Shown here: positions 1-10,943 of the stretch, in pieces | How the letters are laid out: each line of letters starts with the position of its first letter | How positions within the stretch are numbered: position 1 is the stretch's first letter | From: Segatella copri | GTDB lineage: Bacteria; Bacteroidota; Bacteroidia; Bacteroidales; Bacteroidaceae | Direction of reading: 5' to 3' | Length of the DNA: 64,000 nucleotides | NCBI RefSeq assembly: GCF_019249655.2 | Contig: NZ_CP137557.1 | Coordinates: forward strand, 1,955,001-2,019,000 | The notes under the pieces: model-generated | What the model saw: only the letters and a program-made list of their open reading frames with translations | Database searches by the model: none | What the model was told of the DNA's origin: nothing | Position numbers and translations under genes: made by a program

Positions 1-1296
1 CATGCCTATGGCGATTATGATGAGGCATCGATGTTCTCTTATGCTGCAGCATTGGTTGTGGAAAGTTTCTACAAGCATGTAGTGGGCAAGGGTAAGAAGG
101 TTATCTATCATGGCAATGAATGGATGACCGGTCTTGGCGTTCTTTATGTAAACAAGCATCTCCCGGAGGTGGCAACTGTGTTTACTACTCATGCTACTAG
201 CATCGGTCGTAGTATCGCAGGTAACAACAAACCTCTTTACGACTATCTCTTTGCCTATAATGGCGACCAGATGGCGCAGGAACTTAACATGGAAAGCAAG
301 CATTCTATCGAAAAGCAAACGGCTAAGTATGTGGATTGTTTCACTACTGTGAGCGATATTACTGCCAATGAGTGCAAGGAATTGCTCGACAAGCCTGTTG
401 ACTTCGTATTACCTAACGGATTTGATAATAGTTTCGTACCTAAAGCTGCAACATTCTCCAAGAAACGCAAGGAAGCGAGAAAGCGTCTGCTCGATGTGGC
501 TAATGCTTTGATGGGTACTGATCTGGACGATGAAACTCTCATTGTTTCTACTAGTGGCCGTTACGAGTTCCGCAATAAGGGTATCGATGTCTATATCGAG
601 GCAATGAATCGTTTGCTTCGTGACAGCAATCTGAAGAAGAATGTTCTGGCATTCATCGATGTACCGGGTTGGGTAGGTGATCCACGTCAGGATCTTCTGG
701 ATCGTTTGAATAGTGGCAAGAAGTTTGATACTCCTCTGGAGGTCCCTGAGATTACCCACTGGTTGCACAACATGAGCCATGATAATGTGCTGGGTATGTT
801 GAAGTACTTCAATATGCATAATAATAAGGAAGACAAGGTGAAGCTGATTTTCTTGCCTTGCTATCTGACTGGCGATGATGGTATCATCAACAAGAGTTAC
901 TATGATGTAGTATTGGGTAATGACCTCTGCATCTATCCTTCTTATTATGAGCCATGGGGCTACACCCCATTGGAGGCAGTGGCGTTCAAGGTTCCTTGTA
1001 TCACAACCGATTTGGCTGGCTTCGGTCTTTGGGCAAACTCAGAGAAGGGAAGCTACAGCGAGATTGAGGATGGTGTGAAGGTTATCAAGCGCACAGACTA
1101 CAACTATTCAGAGGTGGCTGATGCCATCAAGGATACAGTGGCTAAGTACTCAGGCTTCACCAAGACTCAGGTGAACAAGTGCCGCAAGAATGCCGAGAAG
1201 CTTTCGGAGAAGGCTTTGTGGAAGCACTTCATTGAGTACTATTATGATGCCTACGATTTCGCTTTGCGCAAGGCAGAGGCACGTATGAAGAAATAA
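1..1296 (+). CDS. Glycogen/starch synthase (GT3-like), 5' end cut by window
   Basis: The frame is open from base 1, so the true start lies outside the window. The product resembles the eukaryotic-type (GT3) glycogen synthases of Bacteroidota, which add glucose from a nucleotide sugar to a growing alpha-1,4-glucan in the cytoplasm. The visible part holds the conserved HGNEWM segment near base 110-125, the FTTHAT segment near base 180, and the YEPWGYTPLEA motif near 946-980, which carries the catalytic glutamate region of this family. The phosphorylase gene follows 75 bp downstream on the same strand, so glycogen synthesis and breakdown are probably co-transcribed. Family assignment is confident; the exact donor sugar cannot be told from sequence. 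Confidence 0.9.
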   Translation, partial: HAYGDYDEASMFSYAAALVVESFYKHVVGKGKKVIYHGNEWMTGLGVLYVNKHLPEVATVFTTHATSIGRSIAGNNKPLYDYLFAYNGDQMAQELNMESKHSIEKQTAKYVDCFTTVSDITANECKELLDKPVDFVLPNGFDNSFVPKAATFSKKRKEARKRLLDVANALMGTDLDDETLIVSTSGRYEFRNKGIDVYIEAMNRLLRDSNLKKNVLAFIDVPGWVGDPRQDLLDRLNSGKKFDTPLEVPEITHWLHNMSHDNVLGMLKYFNMHNNKEDKVKLIFLPCYLTGDDGIINKSYYDVVLGNDLCIYPSYYEPWGYTPLEAVAFKVPCITTDLAGFGLWANSEKGSYSEIEDGVKVIKRTDYNYSEVADAIKDTVAKYSGFTKTQVNKCRKNAEKLSEKALWKHFIEYYYDAYDFALRKAEARMKK

Positions 1297-1350
1297 GAAA
1301 TATCTCTCTTTATTGTGAGAAATCACGATATAACAATTAGAGAAAATTAA

Positions 1351-3930
<2,580 letters not shown>

Positions 3931-3974
3931 TTATAGGATGGCGAATATCTCTATTCGCATCACATTATAAAATG

Positions 3975-4012
3975 AATCCTGCATCTTGCATAGAGATGCA
4001 GGATTTTTTTTT
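3975..4012 (+). terminator. Rho-independent terminator after glgP
   Basis: A perfect 12-bp stem (AATCCTGCATCT at 3975-3986, AGATGCAGGATT at 3994-4005) with a 7-nt loop runs into a T tract ending at 4012. A weaker dyad (GGCGAATA/TATTCGC) lies just upstream near 3938-3960. Confidence 0.9.
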
Positions 4013-4048
4013 GTAAGGGGGAATCTAAATTCTATCTATTAAAAATAG

Positions 4049-4097
4049 AAAAAGGAGCCTTCCCGCTCTCTGGAAGAGTAGGGAAGACTCCTTTTTT
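4049..4097 (-). terminator. Terminator downstream of prs
   Basis: Arms AAAAAGGAGCCTTCCC (4049-4064) and GGGAAGACTCCTTTTTT (4081-4097) form a stem with one mismatch and A/T tracts on both sides. It lies between the convergent genes glgP and prs and could work in both directions, but its position fits prs best. Confidence 0.85.
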
Positions 4098-4123
4098 TGC
4101 TATATATAATAATGTGGGAATTA

Positions 4124-5062
4124 TTATACCAAATACTGAGAAGAGATACTCTCGTTATCCTCTACGCGGCGGATGGTCTCGGCAAACATATCAGCGATAG
4201 TGAGCTGCTTAACCTTGTCGCAACGCTTGGTGTAAGGGATTGAATCTGTGAAAACAATCTCCTCGAGAGCGGAATTCTGTACGCGTTCTGAGGCAGGACC
4301 ACTCATCACGCAGTGAGAAGCACAGGCGCGAACGGTCTTGGCACCAGCCTGCTTCATGATATCAGCAGCCTTGGTGATAGTACCTGCTGTATCAACCATG
4401 TCGTCGATGATGACAACGTTCTTGTCCTTGACATCGCCAATAATCTGCATGCTGGCAACCACATTGGCACGGGCACGAGTCTTGTTGCAAAGTACGAGAG
4501 GGCAACCGAAGTACTTAGCATAAGTATTGGCACGCTTAGAACCACCTACGTCTGGAGAAGCAATTACCATATCCTTGAGACGCAAGCTCTGCAAGTAAGG
4601 CAGGATGACACCAGATGCATAGAGGTGATCTACTGGAACATCGAAGAAGCCCTGAATCTGATCGGCATGGAGGTCCATGGTGATGAGGCGGTCGATACCT
4701 GCTACGCTGAGCAAGTCGGCAACCAATTTTGCACCGATGCTGACACGTGGTTTGTCCTTACGGTCCTGGCGAGCCCAACCGAAGTAAGGCACAACAGCGA
4801 TAATGTTACGGGCAGATGCACGCTTGGCAGCATCAATCATCAGGAGCAGCTCCATCAAGTTGTCTGAATTAGGGAAGGTGCTCTGTACGAGGAATACGTC
4901 GCGGCCGCGGATAGATTCCTCGAAAGAAACTCCAAACTCACCATCAGAGAACTTGGTTACTACCAAATTACCCAGTGGGCAACCTAAACTAGCGCAGATT
5001 TTCTCTGCAAGGTATCTCGAGTTAGTACCTGAGAATACCAAATAAGAGTTCTTGTCACTCAT
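4124..5062 (-). CDS. prs: Ribose-phosphate pyrophosphokinase
   Basis: Makes phosphoribosyl pyrophosphate (PRPP) from ribose-5-phosphate and ATP, feeding purine, pyrimidine, His, Trp and NAD synthesis in the cytosol. At 312 residues it has the normal length. Visible marks are the FSDGEFGVSF segment (38-47), the flexible-loop WARQDRKDKPR region (96-106), DLHADQIQGFF (130-140) and the PRPP-binding loop VVIIDDMVDTAGT (216-228). It is monocistronic in appearance: its own hairpin terminator follows, and the next gene upstream on the same strand is 60 bp away. Confidence 0.97.
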   Translation of the reverse strand: MSDKNSYLVFSGTNSRYLAEKICASLGCPLGNLVVTKFSDGEFGVSFEESIRGRDVFLVQSTFPNSDNLMELLLMIDAAKRASARNIIAVVPYFGWARQDRKDKPRVSIGAKLVADLLSVAGIDRLITMDLHADQIQGFFDVPVDHLYASGVILPYLQSLRLKDMVIASPDVGGSKRANTYAKYFGCPLVLCNKTRARANVVASMQIIGDVKDKNVVIIDDMVDTAGTITKAADIMKQAGAKTVRACASHCVMSGPASERVQNSALEEIVFTDSIPYTKRCDKVKQLTIADMFAETIRRVEDNESISSQYLV

Positions 5063-5123
5063 TTTTCCTTTAGTGTTTACGTGTATTAATAGTTATGATA
5101 TATTTCTTTCTTCTTATCTTATT

Positions 5124-5732
5124 TTAACTGATTGCTTTTCTCAATCTTTCGAAGTGCTGGATGAGCTCCTTGAAGTCGGTCTCGTTGTGGATGTCGAATC
5201 GGTTCCAGATGTCGCCACAGATTACGACTCCACCGAATCCTAAATCCTTTGCCGCTTTGAGATTTTCCAGACTCATGCCTCCCAGGGCATACACCTTCTT
5301 GTCGATGAGTCCAGCTTTGGCTGCCATCTCCAGCTGTTGCAGGGAGAAGGAAGATTTCTCGTCCTTGAACTCAATGCAGTCGAAGATGTTCTTCAAGAAA
5401 ACATAGTTCGACTTCTTCTTCATCTCCTTCAGCATGGAAAGATCGGTACAGGTACGACTGTACTTGCCCTTATAGCCATCTGGAACAGGAGCAAGCGGAT
5501 CATCGATGTGTATTCCCGCCAAGTCATATTCTTGCTTGAGGTAATAATGGTCGTGAACCGTCACCTTGCGCCGGTAGTCTTCTGGCAATAAAGTGAGCAA
5601 GCGCTCAGAGTACATGGGCGAAGAACCTGGCTTGAAAAGATGCAGGTTGTCCATGCCCTCGTCGAACAACGAGGTTAGTATTTTGTCTTCCTCCACAAAG
5701 AATGTGGACTTGGTCATTATTGCTAATTTCAT
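5124..5732 (-). CDS. Thiamine phosphate synthase-like protein (ThiE/TenI family)
   Basis: A 202-residue TIM-barrel-type protein of the ThiE/TenI superfamily. Conserved features are VTVHDHYYLK and GIHIDD in the middle and a C-terminal phosphate-binding region with YALGGMSLENL and GFGGVVICGDIW. No other thiamine gene is nearby, and many Bacteroidota carry such a stand-alone paralogue next to unrelated genes, so it may not be the main thiamine phosphate synthase. The ATG at 5732 is preferred to a TTG two codons upstream. It diverges from nspC; the shared intergenic region is about 107 bp. Confidence 0.75.
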   Translation of the reverse strand: MKLAIMTKSTFFVEEDKILTSLFDEGMDNLHLFKPGSSPMYSERLLTLLPEDYRRKVTVHDHYYLKQEYDLAGIHIDDPLAPVPDGYKGKYSRTCTDLSMLKEMKKKSNYVFLKNIFDCIEFKDEKSSFSLQQLEMAAKAGLIDKKVYALGGMSLENLKAAKDLGFGGVVICGDIWNRFDIHNETDFKELIQHFERLRKAIS

Positions 5733-5804
5733 CGTCAAAATGCATTTTATACTGCAAAAGTATTAAAAATTTCGCAAACCTGCAATTATATCGGGATAAA
5801 AAGC

Positions 5805-5812
5805 TATCTTTG
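5805..5812 (+). promoter_or_regulatory. -7 box (TATCTTTG) of nspC promoter
   Basis: TATCTTTG matches the Bacteroidota TAnnTTTG element and lies 27 bp before the nspC ATG. A clear TTTG at -33 is not seen, so this half-site carries the call. Confidence 0.6.
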
Positions 5813-5839
5813 CACCATAAAATTAATATTTATCAAGAA

Positions 5840-7015
5840 ATGAGAGTGAATTTATCAACTTTTAGCGGGTTAAACACCCCAATTTACGTTTTGGAGGAGG
5901 AACGCCTGAGAAGCAACCTGAGCCTCATCAAAAGTGTGGCCGATCGTGCCGATGTGGAGATTATTCTTGCCTTCAAGGCATACGCTTTGTGGAAGACTTT
6001 TCCTATCTTCAGAGAGTACATTCAGTCTACCACGGCGAGTTCATTGAGCGAGGCAAAGCTGGCTTTCGAGAAGTTCGGAAGTCCGGCGCATACATTCTCG
6101 CCAGCTTATACCGATTACGAGATTGATGAGATAGCCCGATGCTCAAGCCATCTTTCGTTCAATTCGCTTTCGCAGTATGAGCGATATCATGAGCGTGCCC
6201 GACTGGCGAATCCTGCCATCAAGTATGGATTGAGAGTGAACCCGGAATATTCCGAGGTGGAGACCTTATTATATAATCCATGCGCTCCGGGAACCCGATT
6301 CGGCGTGTCGGCAGATAAACTGCCCGAAACCTTACCTTCGGATATCGAGGGCTTCCACTGCCATTGTCATTGCGAGAGTGGGGCAGATGTCTTTGAGCGT
6401 ACCTTGGCGCACATCGAAGAAAAGTTTGCCAAATGGTTCCCGCAGCTCAAATGGATCAACTTTGGAGGTGGCCATCTGATGACCCGAAAGGATTACGACG
6501 TTTTACACCTTATTAATATATTAAAGGGATTTCATGCCCGTTATCCTCATCTCAAGGTCATCATGGAACCGGGTAGTGCTTTCGGATGGCAAACCGGTCC
6601 GCTGGTTACCCAGGTAGTAGATGTGGTAGAGGATAAGGGTATCAGAACAGCAATTATCAATGCAAGTTTCACCTGTCACATGCCGGATTGCCTCGAAATG
6701 CCATACATGCCAGCCGTGAGAAATGCCGAAACGCTGGAAGTAGACGACCCGATGAAGGCTCCAGAGGGGGACCATATATATAGAATAGGAGGCAATAGTT
6801 GTCTCAGTGGTGACTTCATGGGCTTCTGGAAATTTGATCATGAACTGGAAATTGGTGAAAATATCATCTTCGAAGACATGCTTCACTACACCACCGTGAA
6901 GACAAATACCTTCAATGGCATCACTCATCCGGTCATCGGAATCGTTCATTTGGATGGAAATTTAGAAATTTTGCGCCAATTTGGCTATGAAGACTATCGC
7001 GACAGGATGGATTAA
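5840..7015 (+). CDS. nspC: Carboxynorspermidine decarboxylase
   Basis: A 391-residue PLP-dependent alanine-racemase-fold decarboxylase that makes spermidine or norspermidine from the carboxylated precursor in the alternative bacterial polyamine pathway. The PLP lysine is K46 in ILAFKAYALW. HCHCESGAD and INFGGGH, and the EPGSAFGW phosphate loop, are typical of NspC. The ATG at 5840 is chosen because it sits just after a -7 box and begins the aligned family domain; the frame also stays open upstream through the promoter. A terminator follows directly. The partner carboxynorspermidine dehydrogenase is not in this window. Confidence 0.93.
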   Translation: MRVNLSTFSGLNTPIYVLEEERLRSNLSLIKSVADRADVEIILAFKAYALWKTFPIFREYIQSTTASSLSEAKLAFEKFGSPAHTFSPAYTDYEIDEIARCSSHLSFNSLSQYERYHERARLANPAIKYGLRVNPEYSEVETLLYNPCAPGTRFGVSADKLPETLPSDIEGFHCHCHCESGADVFERTLAHIEEKFAKWFPQLKWINFGGGHLMTRKDYDVLHLINILKGFHARYPHLKVIMEPGSAFGWQTGPLVTQVVDVVEDKGIRTAIINASFTCHMPDCLEMPYMPAVRNAETLEVDDPMKAPEGDHIYRIGGNSCLSGDFMGFWKFDHELEIGENIIFEDMLHYTTVKTNTFNGITHPVIGIVHLDGNLEILRQFGYEDYRDRMD

Positions 7016-7041
7016 GGAAAGACGTTTTTAGTAAGTAAACT

Positions 7042-7074
7042 GCAAAATCGCCCCCGAAAAGGGGCGATTTTTGC
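7042..7074 (+). terminator. Terminator after nspC
   Basis: Arms GCAAAATCGCCCC (7042-7054) and GGGGCGATTTTTGC (7061-7074) form a near-perfect stem with a short CGAAAA-type loop and T-rich 3' arm. Confidence 0.85.
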
Positions 7075-7143
7075 CTAAAAATGCCTGTTTTTACCCCAAA
7101 ATGAAGAAAAAAGTGCTTTTTTTGAAAAAAAATCGCTGAAAAA

Positions 7144-7175
7144 TTTGGTGGGTTCGGAAAAATGTAGTACTTTTG
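7144..7175 (+). promoter_or_regulatory. Promoter of the tRNA cluster
   Basis: TTTG at 7144-7147 and TACTTTTG at 7168-7175 are separated by exactly 20 bp, the standard Bacteroidota primary-sigma layout. The start of transcription is expected near 7182, about 37 nt before the first tRNA. Confidence 0.8.
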
Positions 7176-7218
7176 CAACCGCATTCAGAGGAACGCTCCT
7201 ATGAAAGTTAGGAAATAA

Positions 7219-7291
7219 GCGGAAATAGCTCAGTTGGTAGAGCACAACCTTGCCAAGGTTGGGGTCGCGGGTCCGAGTCCCGTTTTCCGCT
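7219..7291 (+). tRNA. tRNA-Gly(GCC), copy 1
   Basis: The acceptor stem GCGGAAA pairs with TTTCCGC. The anticodon stem CAACC/GGTTG encloses loop TTGCCAA, giving anticodon GCC. Length is 73 nt with discriminator T, and the CCA end is not encoded. Identical to the copies at 7446 and 7775. Confidence 0.97.
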
Positions 7292-7343
7292 CGACATTTT
7301 GAAACAATAGAAATTCTGTTTTGAATACGGAGTTTTTGAGAAC

Positions 7344-7427
7344 GGAGAGGTGGCGGAATTGGTAGACGCGCTACTTTGAGGGGGTAGTGACAATTGTGTC
7401 GTGGGAGTTCGAGTCTCCTCCTCTTCA
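7344..7427 (+). tRNA. tRNA-Leu(GAG), copy 1
   Basis: The acceptor GGAGAGG pairs with CCTCTTC (one G-T wobble). The anticodon stem CTACT/GGTAG encloses loop TTGAGGG, anticodon GAG. A long variable arm typical of leucine tRNA is present; 84 nt with discriminator A. Confidence 0.95.
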
Positions 7428-7445
7428 CTTCTCGAAAATGAACAA

Positions 7446-7518
7446 GCGGAAATAGCTCAGTTGGTAGAGCACAACCTTGCCAAGGTTGGGGTCGCGGGTC
7501 CGAGTCCCGTTTTCCGCT
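7446..7518 (+). tRNA. tRNA-Gly(GCC), copy 2
   Basis: Sequence identical to the copy at 7219; the 18 bp before it differ from the flank of copy 1, so only the tRNA body is conserved. Confidence 0.97.
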
Positions 7519-7557
7519 CGAATAAAAAGTATTCAGCTTCAGTGTTTCTGAATTTAA

Positions 7558-7639
7558 GCCCAAGTGGCGGAATTGGTAGACGCGCACGTTTCAGGTGCGT
7601 GTGTTTTTCAACGTGCAGGTTCGAGTCCTGTCTTGGGCA
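7558..7639 (+). tRNA. tRNA-Leu(CAG)
   Basis: The acceptor GCCCAAG pairs with CTTGGGC. The anticodon stem CACGT/GCGTG encloses loop TTCAGGT, anticodon CAG. Long variable arm; 82 nt with discriminator A. The D-arm is shared with the Leu(GAG) genes but the body differs. Confidence 0.95.
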
Positions 7640-7667
7640 CAAATATTCAAAATGGTATTTAAATGTT

Positions 7668-7751
7668 GGAGAGGTGGCGGAATTGGTAGACGCGCTACTT
7701 TGAGGGGGTAGTGACAATTGTGTCGTGGGAGTTCGAGTCTCCTCCTCTTCA
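7668..7751 (+). tRNA. tRNA-Leu(GAG), copy 2
   Basis: Identical over the 84-nt body to the copy at 7344. Confidence 0.95.
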
Positions 7752-7774
7752 CACATTTTTATTATTATTCTTAA

Positions 7775-7847
7775 GCGGAAATAGCTCAGTTGGTAGAGCA
7801 CAACCTTGCCAAGGTTGGGGTCGCGGGTCCGAGTCCCGTTTTCCGCT
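7775..7847 (+). tRNA. tRNA-Gly(GCC), copy 3
   Basis: Third identical copy; last gene of the cluster. The protein gene at 7883 starts 35 bp later without a visible terminator between them. Confidence 0.97.
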
Positions 7848-7882
7848 CTATTTTATATTGAAAATAGAGAAACATACCTATT

Positions 7883-8419
7883 ATGAATTTATATTTAAGA
7901 TATTTTGATCAGGAAACATTGGTTAACAATGTTGATGAAGCAATAGATTTTTTGAAAGGTATTCCGGAGATTGGAATGGATGCTGAACTAGAGGCTGATA
8001 TTAGAGATTATGCCGCTAGCGATGTTTGCTATCCAAAACGCTATAAAGTTCGCCCACGTATTTATTTCATTGTTATCAAGACTCTTGCTGCTACTATGCA
8101 GGATTTCAAGGACAAGAAGGCTTTGCGTAATACAGCGTCTGCTGAACGCCAGGAGAATCCAGTCATGTTGCAACTTGCTGAGGAGCAGCCGGGTTGGTAC
8201 GAGGGTTCTATCGACTTTAAGCGTGTAGTGCTGGTACCAGCTACAGGTAAGTTTGAATACCGTGATACTCATTTCGTGGCTAACGTGAAGGCTATGTCTG
8301 GCTTAGACTGCTACACCCGTATCGTGGAATACTTGAAGGATCATGTAGATTCACGCAGTCAGTTCCCTTCTGCAAAGGGTAAGAATTTCCATTTCCGTTA
8401 TCTCGGAATGTGGAAGTAA
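7883..8419 (+). CDS. Conserved hypothetical protein (178 aa) before ssb
   Basis: I do not recognise a named domain. The protein is soluble, has no signal peptide or membrane segment, and is rich in charged and aromatic residues (for example HFVANVKAMSGLDCY and the C-terminal FHFRYLGMWK). It lies 35 bp after the last tRNA and 22 bp before ssb on the same strand, so it may be co-transcribed with the tRNAs, with ssb, or both. Its base composition matches its neighbours. A link to DNA or RNA metabolism is suggested only by position. Confidence 0.75.
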   Translation: MNLYLRYFDQETLVNNVDEAIDFLKGIPEIGMDAELEADIRDYAASDVCYPKRYKVRPRIYFIVIKTLAATMQDFKDKKALRNTASAERQENPVMLQLAEEQPGWYEGSIDFKRVVLVPATGKFEYRDTHFVANVKAMSGLDCYTRIVEYLKDHVDSRSQFPSAKGKNFHFRYLGMWK

Positions 8420-8441
8420 CTAATTTATAAAAGGAGAAACG

Positions 8442-8903
8442 ATGAATAAGGTAATGTTGATTGGTAATGTGGGAAAGGAGCCGGATGTGCATTATTACGA
8501 TGCGGATCAGGCGGTGGCTCAAGTGTCTTTCGCTACTACGGAGAAAGGATACACCTTGGCCAATGGTATGAAAGTGCCCGACCATACCGATTGGCATAAC
8601 CTTGTGTTTTTCCGTGGTCTGGCTAAGGTCGTGGAGAAGTATGTGCACAAGGGAGACCGTCTCTATGTAGAAGGACGAATTCGTTACCGATTGTATGATG
8701 ACAAGCAGGGAAAGCGACATAATATCACAGAGATTTACGTGGATAATATGGAGATGCTCACTTCGCGTTCTGCATCATCTTCTGCATCATCGGCTCAGCC
8801 TGTTCAGCCTGTGCCTGCTCAGCCTGCTGCAAGTCAGCAGGCTTCTTCGACAACGGATTCATCCACTGCCGGGGCTACAGATCAGAATGATTTACCATTT
8901 TAA
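8442..8903 (+). CDS. ssb: Single-stranded DNA-binding protein
   Basis: A 153-residue SSB: N-terminal OB-fold (about 1-105, starting MNKVMLIGNVGKEPDV, with VEGRIRYRLYDD), a low-complexity Ser/Ala/Gln/Pro linker (about 108-145) and the acidic tail ending NDLPF that recruits replication and repair partners. It binds single-stranded DNA during replication, recombination and repair. It is followed after 17 bp by gldE, the usual Bacteroidota ssb-gldE order. Confidence 0.96.
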   Translation: MNKVMLIGNVGKEPDVHYYDADQAVAQVSFATTEKGYTLANGMKVPDHTDWHNLVFFRGLAKVVEKYVHKGDRLYVEGRIRYRLYDDKQGKRHNITEIYVDNMEMLTSRSASSSASSAQPVQPVPAQPAASQQASSTTDSSTAGATDQNDLPF

Positions 8904-8920
8904 AATTTTCAGCTCAGAAA

Positions 8921-10267
8921 TTGGATATATCTACCATAACAGATGCTTTTGGAGATGTGGTGCTCTTGTATCCATCTACCGGAGTTCTGGTAGCCGCAGG
9001 TTTAGCGGCTATCTTACTAGGTGCGTCAGCTTTTGCCAGCGGTTCCGAAATCGCCTTTTTTAGTTTATCACCTGCAGATGTTGCGGAACTGGAGAATGAA
9101 AAGACTGATGCCGACAGAAAAATCATGATGTTGCGTGAGGATTCCGAACGTACATTGGCTACCATATTGATAACCAATAACTTCGTGAATGTAACCATTA
9201 TCATGCTTCTTAACTATGTTTTTGCGGGTATCGTGGAGTTTGGACCGAAGGCTTATTGGCTTCAGTTCCTCATCATCACCGTAGTCTTAACTTTCTTGCT
9301 CTTGCTCTTTGGTGAAATCATGCCAAAGGTATATGCCCGTCAGGATTCCCTTAAGTTCTGCCGCCGTTGCGTGAGTGGCATCATGTTGTCACGTAAACTG
9401 TTCTGGCCCTTGGAGAATGTTTTGCTCAAGAGTGGAATCGTGGCGGAAAAAATCATACAGAAAGAAAATCATGTCTTGAGTGTCGATGATTTGGAGCAGG
9501 CTTTGGAATTGACTGATAAAAATGATATCAAGGATGAACAGAGCATGCTGAAGGGTATCATCCGTTTTGGTGATGAAACTGCCAAGGAGGTGATGACCAG
9601 TCGACAGAATATCATAGACCTGGATATCCGCAGCACTTATCCTGAAGTATTGAAATGCATTGAGGAAAACAACTACAGCCGTATTCCCGTTTATCAGGAT
9701 AATACGGATAATATCCGTGGCGTGTTGTATATCAAGGACTTATTGCCTCATCTCACGAAGGCTTCCAACTTCCGTTGGCAGAGCTTGATTCGTCCTCCTT
9801 ACTTTGTTCCTGAAACCAAGAAGATAGATGATCTGCTTCGCGAGTTTCAGGACAACAAGGTTCATATCGCCATTGTAGTAGATGAGTTCGGCGGTACTTC
9901 CGGTATCGTAACTCTTGAGGATATCCTTGAGGAAATCGTAGGAGAAATCAACGATGAATATGATGAGGAGGAGAAGTTCTACTCGAAATTAAATTACAAC
10001 ACCTTCATCTTTGAAGGAAAGACCTTACTTTCTGATTTCTGCAAGATTCTGAATGTAGATGACGAAGAGTTCGAGGAGGTTGAGGGCGATGCTGATTCTC
10101 TGGCTGGTCTGCTCTTGGAAATTAAGGGCGATTTCCCAAGCATGCACGAGAAGATAGATTATAAGAACTATACTTTTGAGGTGATGAACATCGAGGAGCG
10201 CCGTATTAGTAAGATCAAGGTGACGGTGCATCCCGTGAAAGAAAACGTGGAGGATTCTTCTAAGTAA
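8921..10267 (+). CDS. gldE: GldE-type CNNM/CorC-family membrane protein
   Basis: A 448-residue membrane protein with an N-terminal DUF21/CNNM transmembrane domain (about 15-190, including ASAFASGSEIAFFSLSP and LLLLFGEIMPKVYARQ), a CBS-domain pair (about 205-335, with YSRIPVYQDN and GGTSGIVTLEDILEEIVGEI) and a C-terminal CorC/HlyC-type domain. In gliding Bacteroidota GldE supports motility-lipoprotein function; in non-motile gut species it is kept next to ssb and its role is unclear, possibly divalent cation transport. The start appears to be TTG at 8921: no in-frame ATG precedes the first membrane helix. A phosphopantetheinyl transferase follows after 40 bp. Confidence 0.88.
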   Translation: MDISTITDAFGDVVLLYPSTGVLVAAGLAAILLGASAFASGSEIAFFSLSPADVAELENEKTDADRKIMMLREDSERTLATILITNNFVNVTIIMLLNYVFAGIVEFGPKAYWLQFLIITVVLTFLLLLFGEIMPKVYARQDSLKFCRRCVSGIMLSRKLFWPLENVLLKSGIVAEKIIQKENHVLSVDDLEQALELTDKNDIKDEQSMLKGIIRFGDETAKEVMTSRQNIIDLDIRSTYPEVLKCIEENNYSRIPVYQDNTDNIRGVLYIKDLLPHLTKASNFRWQSLIRPPYFVPETKKIDDLLREFQDNKVHIAIVVDEFGGTSGIVTLEDILEEIVGEINDEYDEEEKFYSKLNYNTFIFEGKTLLSDFCKILNVDDEEFEEVEGDADSLAGLLLEIKGDFPSMHEKIDYKNYTFEVMNIEERRISKIKVTVHPVKENVEDSSK

Positions 10268-10307
10268 TCATCTGGGTTTCATTTTAAAACAGATTATAAT
10301 AGAAAAT

Positions 10308-10943
10308 ATGGCAGTAGTCAATATACGAGAAGTTTATCCAGGTGTGAGTCTGGGCTTGTGGCAGATGGATGAGACTGTAGAACAGTTGTTTGAAGCATAT
10401 CCTCTTCTGCAGGCTTACCGCTCCCAGGTGGAAGAGAAATATAAGAACGATGGCAGGAAACTGGAGTTTCTTGCCATTCGTGCATTAATGTATGAGATGC
10501 TCAAGACGAACGGAGCTTCCAAGGGCTTGCTTTCTCATGCGGGTGACATTACCCACAACGAGGCTGGAAAGCCATTGTTCCGTGGTTATCATATCAGCGT
10601 TTCGCATACCAAGGGTTATGCTGCGCTTATCCTTTCCAAGAATAAGGAAGTGGCGGTAGATATCGAATACTTCAGCGATAGGGTAGAGCGCATCGCTTCC
10701 AAATTCCTGCGAAAGGATGAGAAGGCGGAAGATCTGGATGCCAAGCTGGTGCATTGGTGTGCCAAGGAAACGGTCTTCAAGTTATTCTCAGAGGAAAAAC
10801 TGATGTTTGAGGATATGCGGGTAAAGCCATTTGATACGATGGCAGACTGGTCGTGTGATGTGGAGAATCTCAAGAGCAGGAAGACGGCTCATGTGGATTT
10901 CGAATTAACCATGGAGTTTGTTCTTACCTATGCTGCGCTGTAA
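10308..10943 (+). CDS. 4'-phosphopantetheinyl transferase (Sfp type)
   Basis: A 211-residue enzyme that moves the phosphopantetheine arm from CoA to acyl or peptidyl carrier proteins. The two signature motifs are visible: VAVDIEYF (Mg-binding D118 and E120) and WCAKETVFKL (W150, K153-E154, K158), plus the upstream HISVSHTKGY. It follows ssb-gldE in what looks like one operon and overlaps the next gene by 14 bp. Confidence 0.92.
   Translation: MAVVNIREVYPGVSLGLWQMDETVEQLFEAYPLLQAYRSQVEEKYKNDGRKLEFLAIRALMYEMLKTNGASKGLLSHAGDITHNEAGKPLFRGYHISVSHTKGYAALILSKNKEVAVDIEYFSDRVERIASKFLRKDEKAEDLDAKLVHWCAKETVFKLFSEEKLMFEDMRVKPFDTMADWSCDVENLKSRKTAHVDFELTMEFVLTYAAL

Noticed and set aside
7075..7801. Several reading frames across the tRNA cluster
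   Set aside because: They translate tRNA bodies (repeated SGKRDSDPRPQPWQ-like text) and have no coding signal.
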